Positions 14,154 through 22,300 of a stretch of 38,980 nucleotides of DNA are shown piece after piece. Origin of the DNA: Pseudomonas viridiflava (GTDB lineage: Bacteria; Pseudomonadota; Gammaproteobacteria; Pseudomonadales; Pseudomonadaceae); NCBI RefSeq assembly GCF_900591205.1, contig NZ_UUPU01000012.1:1-38980 (forward strand), written 5' to 3'. The notes below the pieces were generated by a model. It searched no databases. It was given only the letters and a program-made list of their open reading frames with translations, and was not told the DNA's origin. A program made the position numbers and the translations under genes. Every line of letters begins with the position of its first letter. The first letter of the stretch is position 1.

Positions 14154-15932
14154 TTAGGTGAGTGAGTCCGCGATGTGTTGGGGCACGGCGATGGGGATTT
14201 CCAACAGCTGCTGGGCAAAGGCTTTGCCTTGCGGGTCGATGCGCAGGCTGGCGATACCGCCGCCGCCGAGGGCGTTTTCCAGCAGGAAATTGAGGCTGTG
14301 GCTGCCCGGCAAATACCAGCGCTCGACGCGGCCATGCACGGGGTCGAGCACGTGGCCCATCCAGTCGACGAGCACTTGCGGGGTCAGCGCTTCGGCGATC
14401 CATGGCAGGTACTCGGGGGCGCGGGCGATTACTCCGATATTGCTGTGGTTGCCCTTGTCGCCGGAGCGCGCCACGGCCAGCTTCACCAGCGGCACGCTGG
14501 CATCGGCGCGGCCTTGGGGCTTGGGCGGATCAACCGGCGCGGCAGGCAGGGCGGGGGCATCGGCCAGGGGCAGCGCGCAGACGTGGCGTTCACCCTGGAA
14601 GTCGATCACCACCTCACAGGCGGCTTTTTCGATCAGAAACGAAAACAGCCGAATCAGCGGGTACACGGTTGGCCGCCCGCCGACAATCCCGGTCAGCCCT
14701 GGCGCCATGCCGGTGGCGGCCTGGGCGATTTCGCGGGCAAACAACACCAGCGCCGCTTTGCTTGGGTGGCGCACCGCAAGCTTGACCACCACTTCGCGGC
14801 AATCCTGGCGCCGAGCGTGGGCGCCGTAGGTGGCCTCGCTGCCGAGCAGTTCGATATTCACTTCGGTGTAGGGTGCCCAGCCGCGCTGGCTGAACAGTTC
14901 GCGGGTCTTGTGGATGATTGCCTGGCTGACCCGCTCGGCCTTGGCCACCGCGTCGATTCCGGCGATCAGGCAACTGGCGGTGCAACGAAAACCGTCCGGG
15001 TAAGTGGCGCTGACCTTGTACTGCCCGGTCGGCGGCAAGCCGGTGGCGCCGTGCAGGCGCACGCTGTGTTTGCCTTGCTGCTGCACTTTGACCTGGCTGA
15101 AATCGCAGATCACATCGGGCAACAGGTAAGCGTGTGGGTTGCCGATTTCATACAGCAGTTGTTCGGCCACGCTGAGTTCGCTGATCAGCCCGCCCGTGCC
15201 GTCGACTTTATTGACGGTAAACTGGCCGTCGGCGCTGACTTCGACGATGGGGAAACCGATGTGTTCGTAGTCCGGCACGTCGCGCCAGTCGGTGAAGTTG
15301 CCGCCAGTGCACTGCGCGCCGCATTCGATGATATGCCCGGCCAGCGCGGCCTGGGCCAGGCGGTCGTAGTCCTGCCACGACCAGTCGAATTCATGCACCA
15401 ACGCGGCGCTGACCACCGCGCTGTCGACCACGCGGCCGGTGATCACGATATCCGCGCCCAGCTTCAGCGCCTGGGCGATGCCCGGCGCGCCGAGGTAGGC
15501 ATTGGCGGACACGCACATCGACGGCAGTGGCGCGCCGTTGAACATGTCGCGGATGTCGTGCAGGTGCTGGAGTTGGGGTTGCAGGTCGTCGCCCAGCAGC
15601 ACGGCGATTTTCAAAGGCAGTTGAGCCTTGTCGCAGGCCACTTGCAGGGCGGCGGCGCAGGCCAGCGGGTTGATGCCGCCGGCATTACTGATCACGCGCA
15701 GGCCCTGGCGCTGGATATCGGCCAGCAGCGGGGTGAGCACCTCGACAAAATCCGTGGCGTAGCCGGCGTGAGGGTCCTTCATCCGCGCACCGGCGAGGAT
15801 CGACATTGTGACTTCCGCCAGGTAGTCGAACACCAGGTAGTCCAGCGCGCCGCCGTGCACCAATTGGGCGGCGGCGGTGCAGGTGTCGCCCCAGAAGGCG
15901 CCGGCGCAGCCGATACGAACCGTCTTGCTCAT
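14154..15932 (-). CDS. atuA: AtuA, acyclic terpene utilisation protein (DUF1446)
   Basis: The 592-residue protein belongs to the DUF1446/AtuA family, first gene of the atu operon and needed for citronellol/geraniol growth in P. aeruginosa; its reaction is unknown. The N-terminal two thirds (about 1-450, VRIGCAGAFWGDT start, ISNAGGINPLACA, TGRVVDSA) and a C-terminal domain (about 480-590, LAVARSGDKGNHSNIGV, SLNFLLENALGGGG) follow the family layout. It has no signal peptide or membrane segment, so it is probably cytoplasmic. AGGAAGGA precedes the ATG. Transcription is expected from the intergenic region shared with atuR. Confidence 0.9.
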   Translation of the reverse strand: MSKTVRIGCAGAFWGDTCTAAAQLVHGGALDYLVFDYLAEVTMSILAGARMKDPHAGYATDFVEVLTPLLADIQRQGLRVISNAGGINPLACAAALQVACDKAQLPLKIAVLLGDDLQPQLQHLHDIRDMFNGAPLPSMCVSANAYLGAPGIAQALKLGADIVITGRVVDSAVVSAALVHEFDWSWQDYDRLAQAALAGHIIECGAQCTGGNFTDWRDVPDYEHIGFPIVEVSADGQFTVNKVDGTGGLISELSVAEQLLYEIGNPHAYLLPDVICDFSQVKVQQQGKHSVRLHGATGLPPTGQYKVSATYPDGFRCTASCLIAGIDAVAKAERVSQAIIHKTRELFSQRGWAPYTEVNIELLGSEATYGAHARRQDCREVVVKLAVRHPSKAALVLFAREIAQAATGMAPGLTGIVGGRPTVYPLIRLFSFLIEKAACEVVIDFQGERHVCALPLADAPALPAAPVDPPKPQGRADASVPLVKLAVARSGDKGNHSNIGVIARAPEYLPWIAEALTPQVLVDWMGHVLDPVHGRVERWYLPGSHSLNFLLENALGGGGIASLRIDPQGKAFAQQLLEIPIAVPQHIADSLT

Positions 15933-15968
15933 GAGAAATCCTTCCTCGAATGGCTGTGGCTGAGACTA

Positions 15969-15984
15969 CCAAGCAAGCGCTTGG
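15969..15984. promoter_or_regulatory. AtuR operator, site 1
   Basis: CCAAGCAAGCGCTTGG contains the perfect palindrome CAAGCGCTTG. It lies about 37 bp upstream of atuA. The same 16-mer occurs inverted at 16012-16027. Known P. aeruginosa AtuR binds two short inverted repeats in the atuA-atuR gap, which fits this pair. Confidence 0.85.
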
Positions 15985-16011
15985 TTTGTAAACTCCGAAC
16001 ACAAGTTTTAC

Positions 16012-16027
16012 CCAAGCGCTTGCTTGG
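16012..16027. promoter_or_regulatory. AtuR operator, site 2
   Basis: CCAAGCGCTTGCTTGG is the exact reverse complement of site 1. The sites are 43 bp apart centre to centre (about four helical turns), which would put two TetR dimers on the same face. Both divergent promoters should lie between or across them. Confidence 0.85.
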
Positions 16028-16085
16028 GTGGCTGCCACGGCCTAAATTGCCGCCCAAGACGTCAGCACAAGTGAAGGAGAGCAGC

Positions 16086-16709
16086 ATGGATGAGCACAAA
16101 GCCCTGCGGGTGATGCGCACCATGGTCGACGCCGGCCAATTGACCGACCCCGACAGTGCCCGGGGCAAGTTGCTGCAAACCGCGGCTCACCTGTTTCGTA
16201 ACAAGGGTTTTGAGCGCACCACCGTGCGCGATTTGGCGAGTGCGGTGGGCATTCAGTCCGGCAGCATCTTTCATCACTTCAAGAGCAAGGACGAAATTCT
16301 GCGGGCGGTGATGGAGGAAACCATCCACTACAACACGGCGTTGATGCGCGCCTCACTTGAGGAGGCGACGAACGTGCGTGAGCGTGTGCTGGCGCTGATT
16401 CGCTGCGAATTGCAGTCGATCATGGGCGGCAGCGGCGAGGCGATGGCGGTGCTGGTGTATGAGTGGCGCTCGCTGTCGGACGAGGGCCAGGCCCAGGTGC
16501 TGGCGCTGCGCGATGTGTATGAAACGCTCTGGTTGCAGGTGCTGGGCGAGGCCAAGACCGCTGGGTATATCAAAGGCGATGTGTTTATTGCCCGACGTTT
16601 CCTCACCGGTGCCTTGTCCTGGACCACCACGTGGTTTCGCGCCGAAGGCAGCCTCACCCTCGAACAGTTGGCCGAAGAGGCCCTTTTGATGGTTTTAAAA
16701 GCCGATTGA
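16086..16709 (+). CDS. atuR: TetR-family repressor AtuR
   Basis: The 207-residue regulator has an N-terminal helix-turn-helix (about 27-72, GKLLQTAAHLFRNKGFERTTVRDLASAVGIQSGSIFHHFKSKDE pattern) and an all-helical ligand-binding C-terminal domain. It should repress atuA-F and itself until an acyl-CoA intermediate of terpene breakdown binds. AAGGAG at about 16074-16079 fixes the ATG at 16086. The frame stays open far upstream, but that is antisense to atuA. It is divergent from atuA, with the twin operators between. Confidence 0.9.
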   Translation: MDEHKALRVMRTMVDAGQLTDPDSARGKLLQTAAHLFRNKGFERTTVRDLASAVGIQSGSIFHHFKSKDEILRAVMEETIHYNTALMRASLEEATNVRERVLALIRCELQSIMGGSGEAMAVLVYEWRSLSDEGQAQVLALRDVYETLWLQVLGEAKTAGYIKGDVFIARRFLTGALSWTTTWFRAEGSLTLEQLAEEALLMVLKAD

Positions 16710-16802
16710 GGCGCAAGCTATTAATTTACCGATGAAAAGTTGTCTCCTCAGACAAAAACGCCTAGCTTATCGCCATCAGAGTATTCAACGGTGCGTGCCT
16801 CA

Positions 16803-17591
16803 ATGTTTTCGCCATGGCGGCTGGCTGCAGGACTGACTTTTTGGGCACTGGGCGCCGCGTGGTGGATGCCGGCTTCGGCTGCGCAATTGGTGCGCATCGG
16901 CGCGGCGCATTTCCCGCCTTACACCGTGCGCCCCGAGCAGGGCGCCGACACCGGTTTGCTGCCGCAGTTGGTCGAGGCGCTGAACGCCTCACAGACCGAT
17001 TACCAATTTGTGCTGGTGCCCACCTCCATCCCACGACGTTTTCGGGATTTCGAGCAAGGTCGTGTCGACATGGCCATCTTCGAAAACCCCGACTGGGGCT
17101 GGCAGAAAATTCCCCACACCAGCGTCGACATGGGCCTGGAAGACGCGGAAATTTTCGTCGCCCAGCGTAAGCCCGATCGCGGCCAGGACTATTTCGCCGA
17201 CCTTGCCGGCAAACGCCTGGCAGTGTTCAGCGGCTATCACTACGCCTTCGCCAACTTCAACCCCGACCCCAAGTACATGGCCGAGCACTTCAACGCTACG
17301 TTGACTTACTCCCATGACAGCAACCTGCTGATGGTGGTGCGCGGGCGTGCCGATATCGCCTTGGTGACGCGTTCGTATCTGAGTGATTTCATGGTGCGCA
17401 ATGCCGATATGGCCGGGCAGTTCCTGGTGTCGGAGCGCATCGACCAGGTCTATCACCACTACGCCTTGCTGCGGCCCAAGGCCCCGATCACGGGTGAGGC
17501 GTTTTCCGCGCTGCTCAGGCAGTTGCGCGATAACGGGCAGATGTTGAAGATCTTTGAGCCGTATCGCATTGATGTAATGCCGACGCCCTGA
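16803..17591 (+). CDS. Periplasmic solute-binding protein (SBP_bac_3-like)
   Basis: The 262-residue product begins with a signal peptide (basic residue, hydrophobic stretch LAAGLTFWALGAAWW, cleavage after PASAA). It continues as a type II periplasmic binding fold: VRIGAAHFPPYTVRPEQGADTGLLPQLVEAL, then VDMAIFENPDWGW and a hinge near RADIALVTRSY. Such proteins bind polar amino acids or related small molecules. No ABC permease or ATPase gene is adjacent, so it may be an orphan, a sensor partner or serve a distant transporter. The start is uncertain: ATG 16803 gives a clean signal peptide, GTG 16791 is possible, and neither has a strong ribosome binding site. Confidence 0.75.
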   Translation: MFSPWRLAAGLTFWALGAAWWMPASAAQLVRIGAAHFPPYTVRPEQGADTGLLPQLVEALNASQTDYQFVLVPTSIPRRFRDFEQGRVDMAIFENPDWGWQKIPHTSVDMGLEDAEIFVAQRKPDRGQDYFADLAGKRLAVFSGYHYAFANFNPDPKYMAEHFNATLTYSHDSNLLMVVRGRADIALVTRSYLSDFMVRNADMAGQFLVSERIDQVYHHYALLRPKAPITGEAFSALLRQLRDNGQMLKIFEPYRIDVMPTP

Positions 17592-17609
17592 GCCCCGAAC
17601 AGAGATCAA

Positions 17610-17703
17610 AATGTGGGAGCGGGCTTGCCCGCGATAGCGGTGTGTCAGCCAAAATATTTGTGACTGAACCCCTGCTATCGCGAGCAAGCCCGCCCCCACA
17701 TTG
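17610..17703. repeat. REP pair (BIME) between convergent genes
   Basis: Two inverted REP units, around 17610-17640 (ATGTGGGAGCGGGCTTGCCC type) and 17671-17703, are separated by about 30 bases. They lie between the ends of the solute-binding protein gene and pvdS, where such elements commonly act as mRNA 3' stabilisers or terminators. Confidence 0.85.
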
Positions 17704-17717
17704 GCATTGCGCTATTT

Positions 17718-18269
17718 TCAGACCCTGCGCGCAAACGTATCGCTATGGTTGCCCGACACCTTGCGGCAATGCACCAGCGCATCACGAATCATGAAGTTCA
17801 CCAAGGTCGGCGATACGCCGAGTTCCTTGGCGATGTCCTTTTGCGGCACGCCGTGCAGGCGGTACATCTCGAACGCGTAGCGGGTGCGCTGGGGCAGCTC
17901 CGTCAGGGCGTCGGCGATGTTTTCCAGGGTATTGAAATTGATGTGCGAGGTTTCCGGTGAAGCGCCGTGAATAACCACATTCAAGCCTTCCTCTTCCGTC
18001 CCGGAGTATTTGAGCTCCAGGGCCTGCTTGCGGTAGTGGTCGATCGCCAGGTTGCGCACGATCTGGAACAGATAGCTGAGCTGGGCCTTGAACGATGACG
18101 TGATCGTCGGTGCCGATTGCAGCCGGAAGTAGGCGTCCTGCACTACGTCTTCGGCACGGGAGCGGCAACCGGTAATGCGCGCCGCGATCTTCACCAGAAT
18201 CAGTCGATTATCGACAAAAGCCTGGAGAAGCGGTGAGTCGCACCTGCCTGTGGATACTTGTTCCGTCAT
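17718..18269 (-). CDS. pvdS: Iron-starvation ECF sigma factor PvdS
   Basis: The 183-residue extracytoplasmic-function sigma factor directs pyoverdine gene transcription. Region 2 spans about 12-85 (SRAEDVVQDAYFRLQ; YLFQIVRNLAIDHYRKQALE) and region 4 about 115-170 (LTELPQRTRYAFEMYRLHG, QKDIAKELGVSPTLVNFMIRDAL). The sequence is very close to what I know of P. aeruginosa PvdS. The ATG at 18269 is chosen because AAGGTGA lies seven bases ahead; the GTG three codons earlier overlaps that site. It is divergent from pvdG-pvdL. Expression should be iron-repressed through the Fur box at 18348-18366. Confidence 0.95.
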   Translation of the reverse strand: MTEQVSTGRCDSPLLQAFVDNRLILVKIAARITGCRSRAEDVVQDAYFRLQSAPTITSSFKAQLSYLFQIVRNLAIDHYRKQALELKYSGTEEEGLNVVIHGASPETSHINFNTLENIADALTELPQRTRYAFEMYRLHGVPQKDIAKELGVSPTLVNFMIRDALVHCRKVSGNHSDTFARRV

Positions 18270-18339
18270 GGAAATCACCTTGTCGCAAAAGAGGTTAGGG
18301 GAGGGCGTCCTTGCTGAGGCCTCCTACACATCGGGCAAC

Positions 18340-18368
18340 AAATTATGCTTAATGATAATGATTGTCAA
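18340..18368 (-). promoter_or_regulatory. pvdS promoter with Fur box
   Basis: On the minus strand a perfect -35 TTGACA (18363-18368) is 17 bases from TAATTT (18340-18345), or 15 from CATAAT (18342-18347). The Fur box CTTAATGATAATGATTGTC (18348-18366) fills the spacer and matches 15 of 19 positions of the GATAATGATAATCATTATC consensus. Fur-Fe would therefore block polymerase directly. Confidence 0.88.
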
Positions 18369-18435
18369 ATGAGAAGGCGAACTAATCTTATGCCTATCTG
18401 AAAGGTGTGAACCGTGTCTCGCTCGTCCCGGCGAC

Positions 18436-18459
18436 TAATTATTTGCCGGCGCCGTCCGT
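18436..18459 (+). promoter_or_regulatory. PvdS-dependent (iron starvation box) promoter of pvdG-pvdL
   Basis: TAATT (18436-18440), a 16-base spacer and CGT (18457-18459) match the PvdS promoter pattern TAAAT-N16/17-CGT with one mismatch. It is the best match in the pvdS-pvdG gap and would start transcription near 18467, giving a leader of about 100 bases. Confidence 0.65.
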
Positions 18460-18520
18460 TCTTCTGGGTGACAGGTCCGTTAGTAAAACGACCAAGGATC
18501 AGCACCCCCAGGAGGGCGAC

Positions 18521-18571
18521 ATGGGTTTTTATCGTGCACACAGCGTGTTTCAGTTTGGAGAACTCGCGTGA
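18521..18571 (+). CDS. 16-codon leader ORF coupled to pvdG
   Basis: ATG at 18521 follows a perfect Shine-Dalgarno AGGAGG (18510-18515) at five bases. It encodes [16 protein letters not shown] and stops with TGA at 18569-18571. The stop overlaps both possible pvdG starts (GTG 18568, ATG 18571), giving the GTGATG arrangement typical of termination-reinitiation coupling. It is the strongest ribosome binding site in the region and in a different frame from pvdG. Translation of the peptide is inferred; no homologue is known to me. Confidence 0.5.
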   Translation: MGFYRAHSVFQFGELA

Positions 18572-19323
18572 TGAGTACGCCGACTCGACTGCGCCTGTTC
18601 TGCCTGCCTTATTCGGGCGCCAGCGCCATGGTTTATGCGCGTTGGCGCCGAGCCTTACCGGACTGGTTGCAGGTGTGCCCGCTGGAATTGCCTGGGCGTG
18701 GCATGCGCATGGATGAGCCCCTGCAGCGTGATATCAAGGCCCTGGCGGCGCAGTTGGCGGAGGAGGTCAGTCGCGACCTGAGCGGCCCCTACGCCGTGTT
18801 CGGCCACAGTCTCGGTGGCCTGTTGGCGTTCGAGCTGGCCCATGCGCTGCGTGAGCGGGGTGCGCCTGCGCCCTTGGCGTTATTTGCCTCCGGCACGGCA
18901 GGCCCGGCGCGCCGCGATGTCAGCGAATATGCCGTCGAAAAAACCGATGAACAATTGATCGCTCGCCTGCGCGAGTTGCAGGGCACCGCCGAAGAGGCCC
19001 TGGCCAACCCCGAATTGATGCAATTGATGCTGCCGATTCTGCGCGCTGACTTCCTGCTGTGCGGCAGCTTCAGCTACGGCGTGCGCGAGCCGCTGGGTAT
19101 GCCGATCCATGTGTTCGGCGGCAAGCAGGACAGCGTGCGTGCCGACCAGTTGCTCGACTGGCAACTCGATGCCGCCAGCGGCTTTTCCCTCGACATGTTC
19201 GACGGCCACCACTTCTTCCTCGTGCAGCACGAAAGCGCGGTACTGCGCTGCCTGCGGCGTTACGCCGATGAGCACCTGGCCCGCTGGCGCAATGGCGCGG
19301 CGCGGCAACTGGCCGCCGGCTGA
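18571..19323 (+). CDS. pvdG: Type II thioesterase PvdG
   Basis: The 250-residue alpha/beta hydrolase releases wrong or stalled acyl groups from the phosphopantetheine arms of pyoverdine synthetases. The N-terminal [12 protein letters not shown] forms the oxyanion region, the nucleophile is S80 in FGHSLGG, and the acid and base appear in FGGKQDSV and FDGHHFF. GGAG at 18557-18560 serves either the GTG at 18568 or the ATG at 18571; the protein differs by one residue. It is upstream of pvdL by 53 bp in the same direction and should be in the same PvdS-driven operon. Confidence 0.92.
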   Translation: MSTPTRLRLFCLPYSGASAMVYARWRRALPDWLQVCPLELPGRGMRMDEPLQRDIKALAAQLAEEVSRDLSGPYAVFGHSLGGLLAFELAHALRERGAPAPLALFASGTAGPARRDVSEYAVEKTDEQLIARLRELQGTAEEALANPELMQLMLPILRADFLLCGSFSYGVREPLGMPIHVFGGKQDSVRADQLLDWQLDAASGFSLDMFDGHHFFLVQHESAVLRCLRRYADEHLARWRNGAARQLAAG

Positions 19324-19376
19324 ACGCTGCTTCCAATTCCCGAATTTCCCGTAAGCCGATTTCAGGCAGGAACCCC

Positions 19377-22300
19377 ATGATGGACGCCTTCGAACTTCCC
19401 CGCACCCTGGTCCAGTCCCTTCAACGTCGCGCCGCGCAGACCCCGGACCAGGTGGCTCTGCGCTTCCTGGCCGAGTCGGCCGAGCACAGTGTGGTATTGA
19501 GTTATCGCGACCTGGATCAACGTGCCCGCACCATCGCCGCCGCCTTGCAGGCGAACGCGGCACTGGGTGATCGGGCGGTGCTGTTGTTCCCCAGCGGCCC
19601 GGACTACGTCGCGGCGTTCTTTGGTTGCCTGTATGCCGGGGTGATCGCGGTGCCGGCCTATCCGCCGGAGTCCACGCGCCGTCATCACCAGGAGCGCCTG
19701 CTTTCGATTATCAGCGACGCCGAACCGCGCCTGCTGCTGGCCATCGCCAGCCTGGCCGATGGCCTGGCGCAGCTCGAAAACGCGCCGCCGGTACTGAGCG
19801 TCGACACCCTGGATTCGCACCTCGCCGGCGCCTGGATCGAACCCCAATTACACGCCGACGACATCGCGTTCCTGCAATACACTTCGGGCTCCACCGCGCT
19901 GCCCAAGGGCGTGCAAGTCAGCCATGGCAACCTGGTGGCCAATGAAGTGCTGATCCGTCGCGGTTTCGGCATCGACTTGAACCCCGACGACGTGATTGTC
20001 AGCTGGCTGCCGCTGTACCACGACATGGGCCTGATCGGCGGCCTGCTGCAGCCGATCTTCAGCGGCGTGCCGTGCGTGTTGATGTCGCCGGCCTACTTCC
20101 TGGGCCGGCCGTTGCGCTGGCTGGAAGCGATCAGCGAATACGGCGGCACCATCAGCGGCGGCCCGGATTTCGCCTATCGCCTGTGCAGTGAGCGGGTCAG
20201 CGACTCGGCGTTGGAGCGCCTCGACTTGAGCACGTGGCGCGTGGCGTATTCGGGCTCCGAGCCGATCCGTCTCGACACCCTGGAGCGCTTTGCCGAGAAG
20301 TTCGCCGCCTGCGGTTTTACCCCGAACAGTTTCTTCGCCTCTTACGGATTGGCCGAGGCGACCCTGTTTGTCGCCGGTGGGCGCCGTGGTCATGGGATCC
20401 CCGCACTGCGGGTCGACGAACAGGCCCTGGCCGCCAACCGCGCCGAGCCTGGGCAGGGCAGCGCGATCATGAGTTGCGGCACCAGCCAGCCGGAGCACGC
20501 GGTGTTGATCGTCGATCCGAGCACGCTCGGCGAGTTGCCGGATAACAGAGTCGGCGAACTCTGGGCCACCGGCCCAAGCATCGCTCACGGCTACTGGCGC
20601 AACCCCGAGGCCAGCGCCAAGACTTTTGTGCAACATGCCGGTCGTACCTGGCTGCGCACCGGTGACCTGGGCTTTATCCGCGAGGGCGAGGTGTACATCA
20701 CCGGCCGCCTGAAAGACCTGCTGATCGTGCGCGGCCACAACCTGTACCCCCAGGACATCGAGCAAACCATCGAGCGCGAAGTGGAAGTGGTGCGCAAGGG
20801 CCGGGTCGCGGCATTTGCGGTGAATGACCAGGGCCTGGAAGGCATCGGCATTGCGGCGGAAATCAGCCGCAGCGTGCAGAAAATCCTGCCGCCCGAAGCA
20901 CTGATCAAGGCTATCCGCCAAGCTGTGGCCGAAGCCTGTCAAGAGGCGCCGAGTGTGGTGGTGCTGCTCAATCCCGGCGCCTTGCCCAAGACGTCCAGCG
21001 GCAAGGTGCAGCGTGCGGCCTGCGCGCTGCGCCACAAGGATGGCAGCCTCGACAGCTATGCACAGTTCCCGGACCTGCAGGTGCGGGCGAGCGATGCCGC
21101 ACTGGAGTCCGAACTTCAAAGCCGGATCGCCGCGATCTGGTGCGAACAGTTGCAAGTCGCCACGGTGGCGGCCGATGACCATTTCTTCCTGCTCGGCGGC
21201 AACTCCATCACCGCCACCCAGGTGGTCGCCCGCCTGCGTGAAAGCCTGGGCCTGGAACTGAACCTGCGCATGCTGTTCGAGGCGCCGACGCTGGCTGCCT
21301 TTGCCGCAAACGTCGCGCAATTGCAGCAGGACGGCGGCGTCGCCCAAGGCATCATCCACCGCCTGTCGCGCCAGGATGAGCTGCCGCAGTCGCTGGCACA
21401 GAACCGCCTGTGGATCACCTGGCAACTCGACCCGCACAGCAGCGCCTACACCATCCCGGGTGCTTTGCGCTTGCGTGGCGAGCTGGATGAAGGCGCGGTG
21501 CGCTCAAGCTTCCAGCACTTGATCCAGCGTCACGAAGCCCTGCGCACGCGTTTCTACGAGCGCGATGGCCAGGCTTTTCAGCGTGTGGATGCGCTGGTTG
21601 AATTCGACCTGCAAGTCATCGACCTCAGCGACTTGCCAGCCGCCGAGCGCGAGGCGCGCGCGCAGCAGATCCGCGAAGACGAAGCACGCACCCAGTTCGA
21701 CCTGGAAAACGGCCCGCTGCTGTGGGTGACGCTGGTACGCCTGGACGATGAAGATCACCAACTGCTGGTGACCCTGCACCACATCATCGCCGACGGCTGG
21801 TCGCTGAATATCCTGATCGACGAGTTCTCGCGGCTGTACGCCGCCGCTTCCCAGGGCCAAAGCCTGACGCTGCCGCCATTGGCTCTGCAGTACGCCGACT
21901 ATGGCAGCTGGCAGCGCCAATGGCTGGCGGAAGGTGAAGGCCAGCGGCAGCTTGCCTACTGGAAAGCGCAGTTGGGCGAGGAGCATCCGAGCCTGAGCCT
22001 GGCCACCGATCACCCACGCTCGGCGCAACAACGCCATAGCGCGTCGCGTCACACTGTGCGCCTGGAGGCAAGCCTTGGCGCAGCGCTTCGCCAGACCGCC
22101 CAGGCCCATGAGTCCACACCGTTCATGCTGTTGCTCGCGGCTTTTCAGACCTTGCTTTACCGCTATAGCGGTCAGCGCGATATCCGTATCGGCGTGCCGA
22201 ATGCCAACCGCCCACGTCAGGAAACCCAGGGCCTGATCGGCTTCTTCATCAACACCCTGGTGCTGCGCGCCGAGCTGGACGGGCGCCTGCCGTTCAACCA

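Noticed and set aside
14175..16085. Upstream extension of the atuR frame giving 844 residues
   Set aside because: It is antisense to atuA; AAGGAG and the normal TetR length place the start at 16086.
16710..16802. Short frame starting at ATG 16733 upstream of the solute-binding protein
   Set aside because: No ribosome binding site and no coding pattern; ends within the next gene in another frame.
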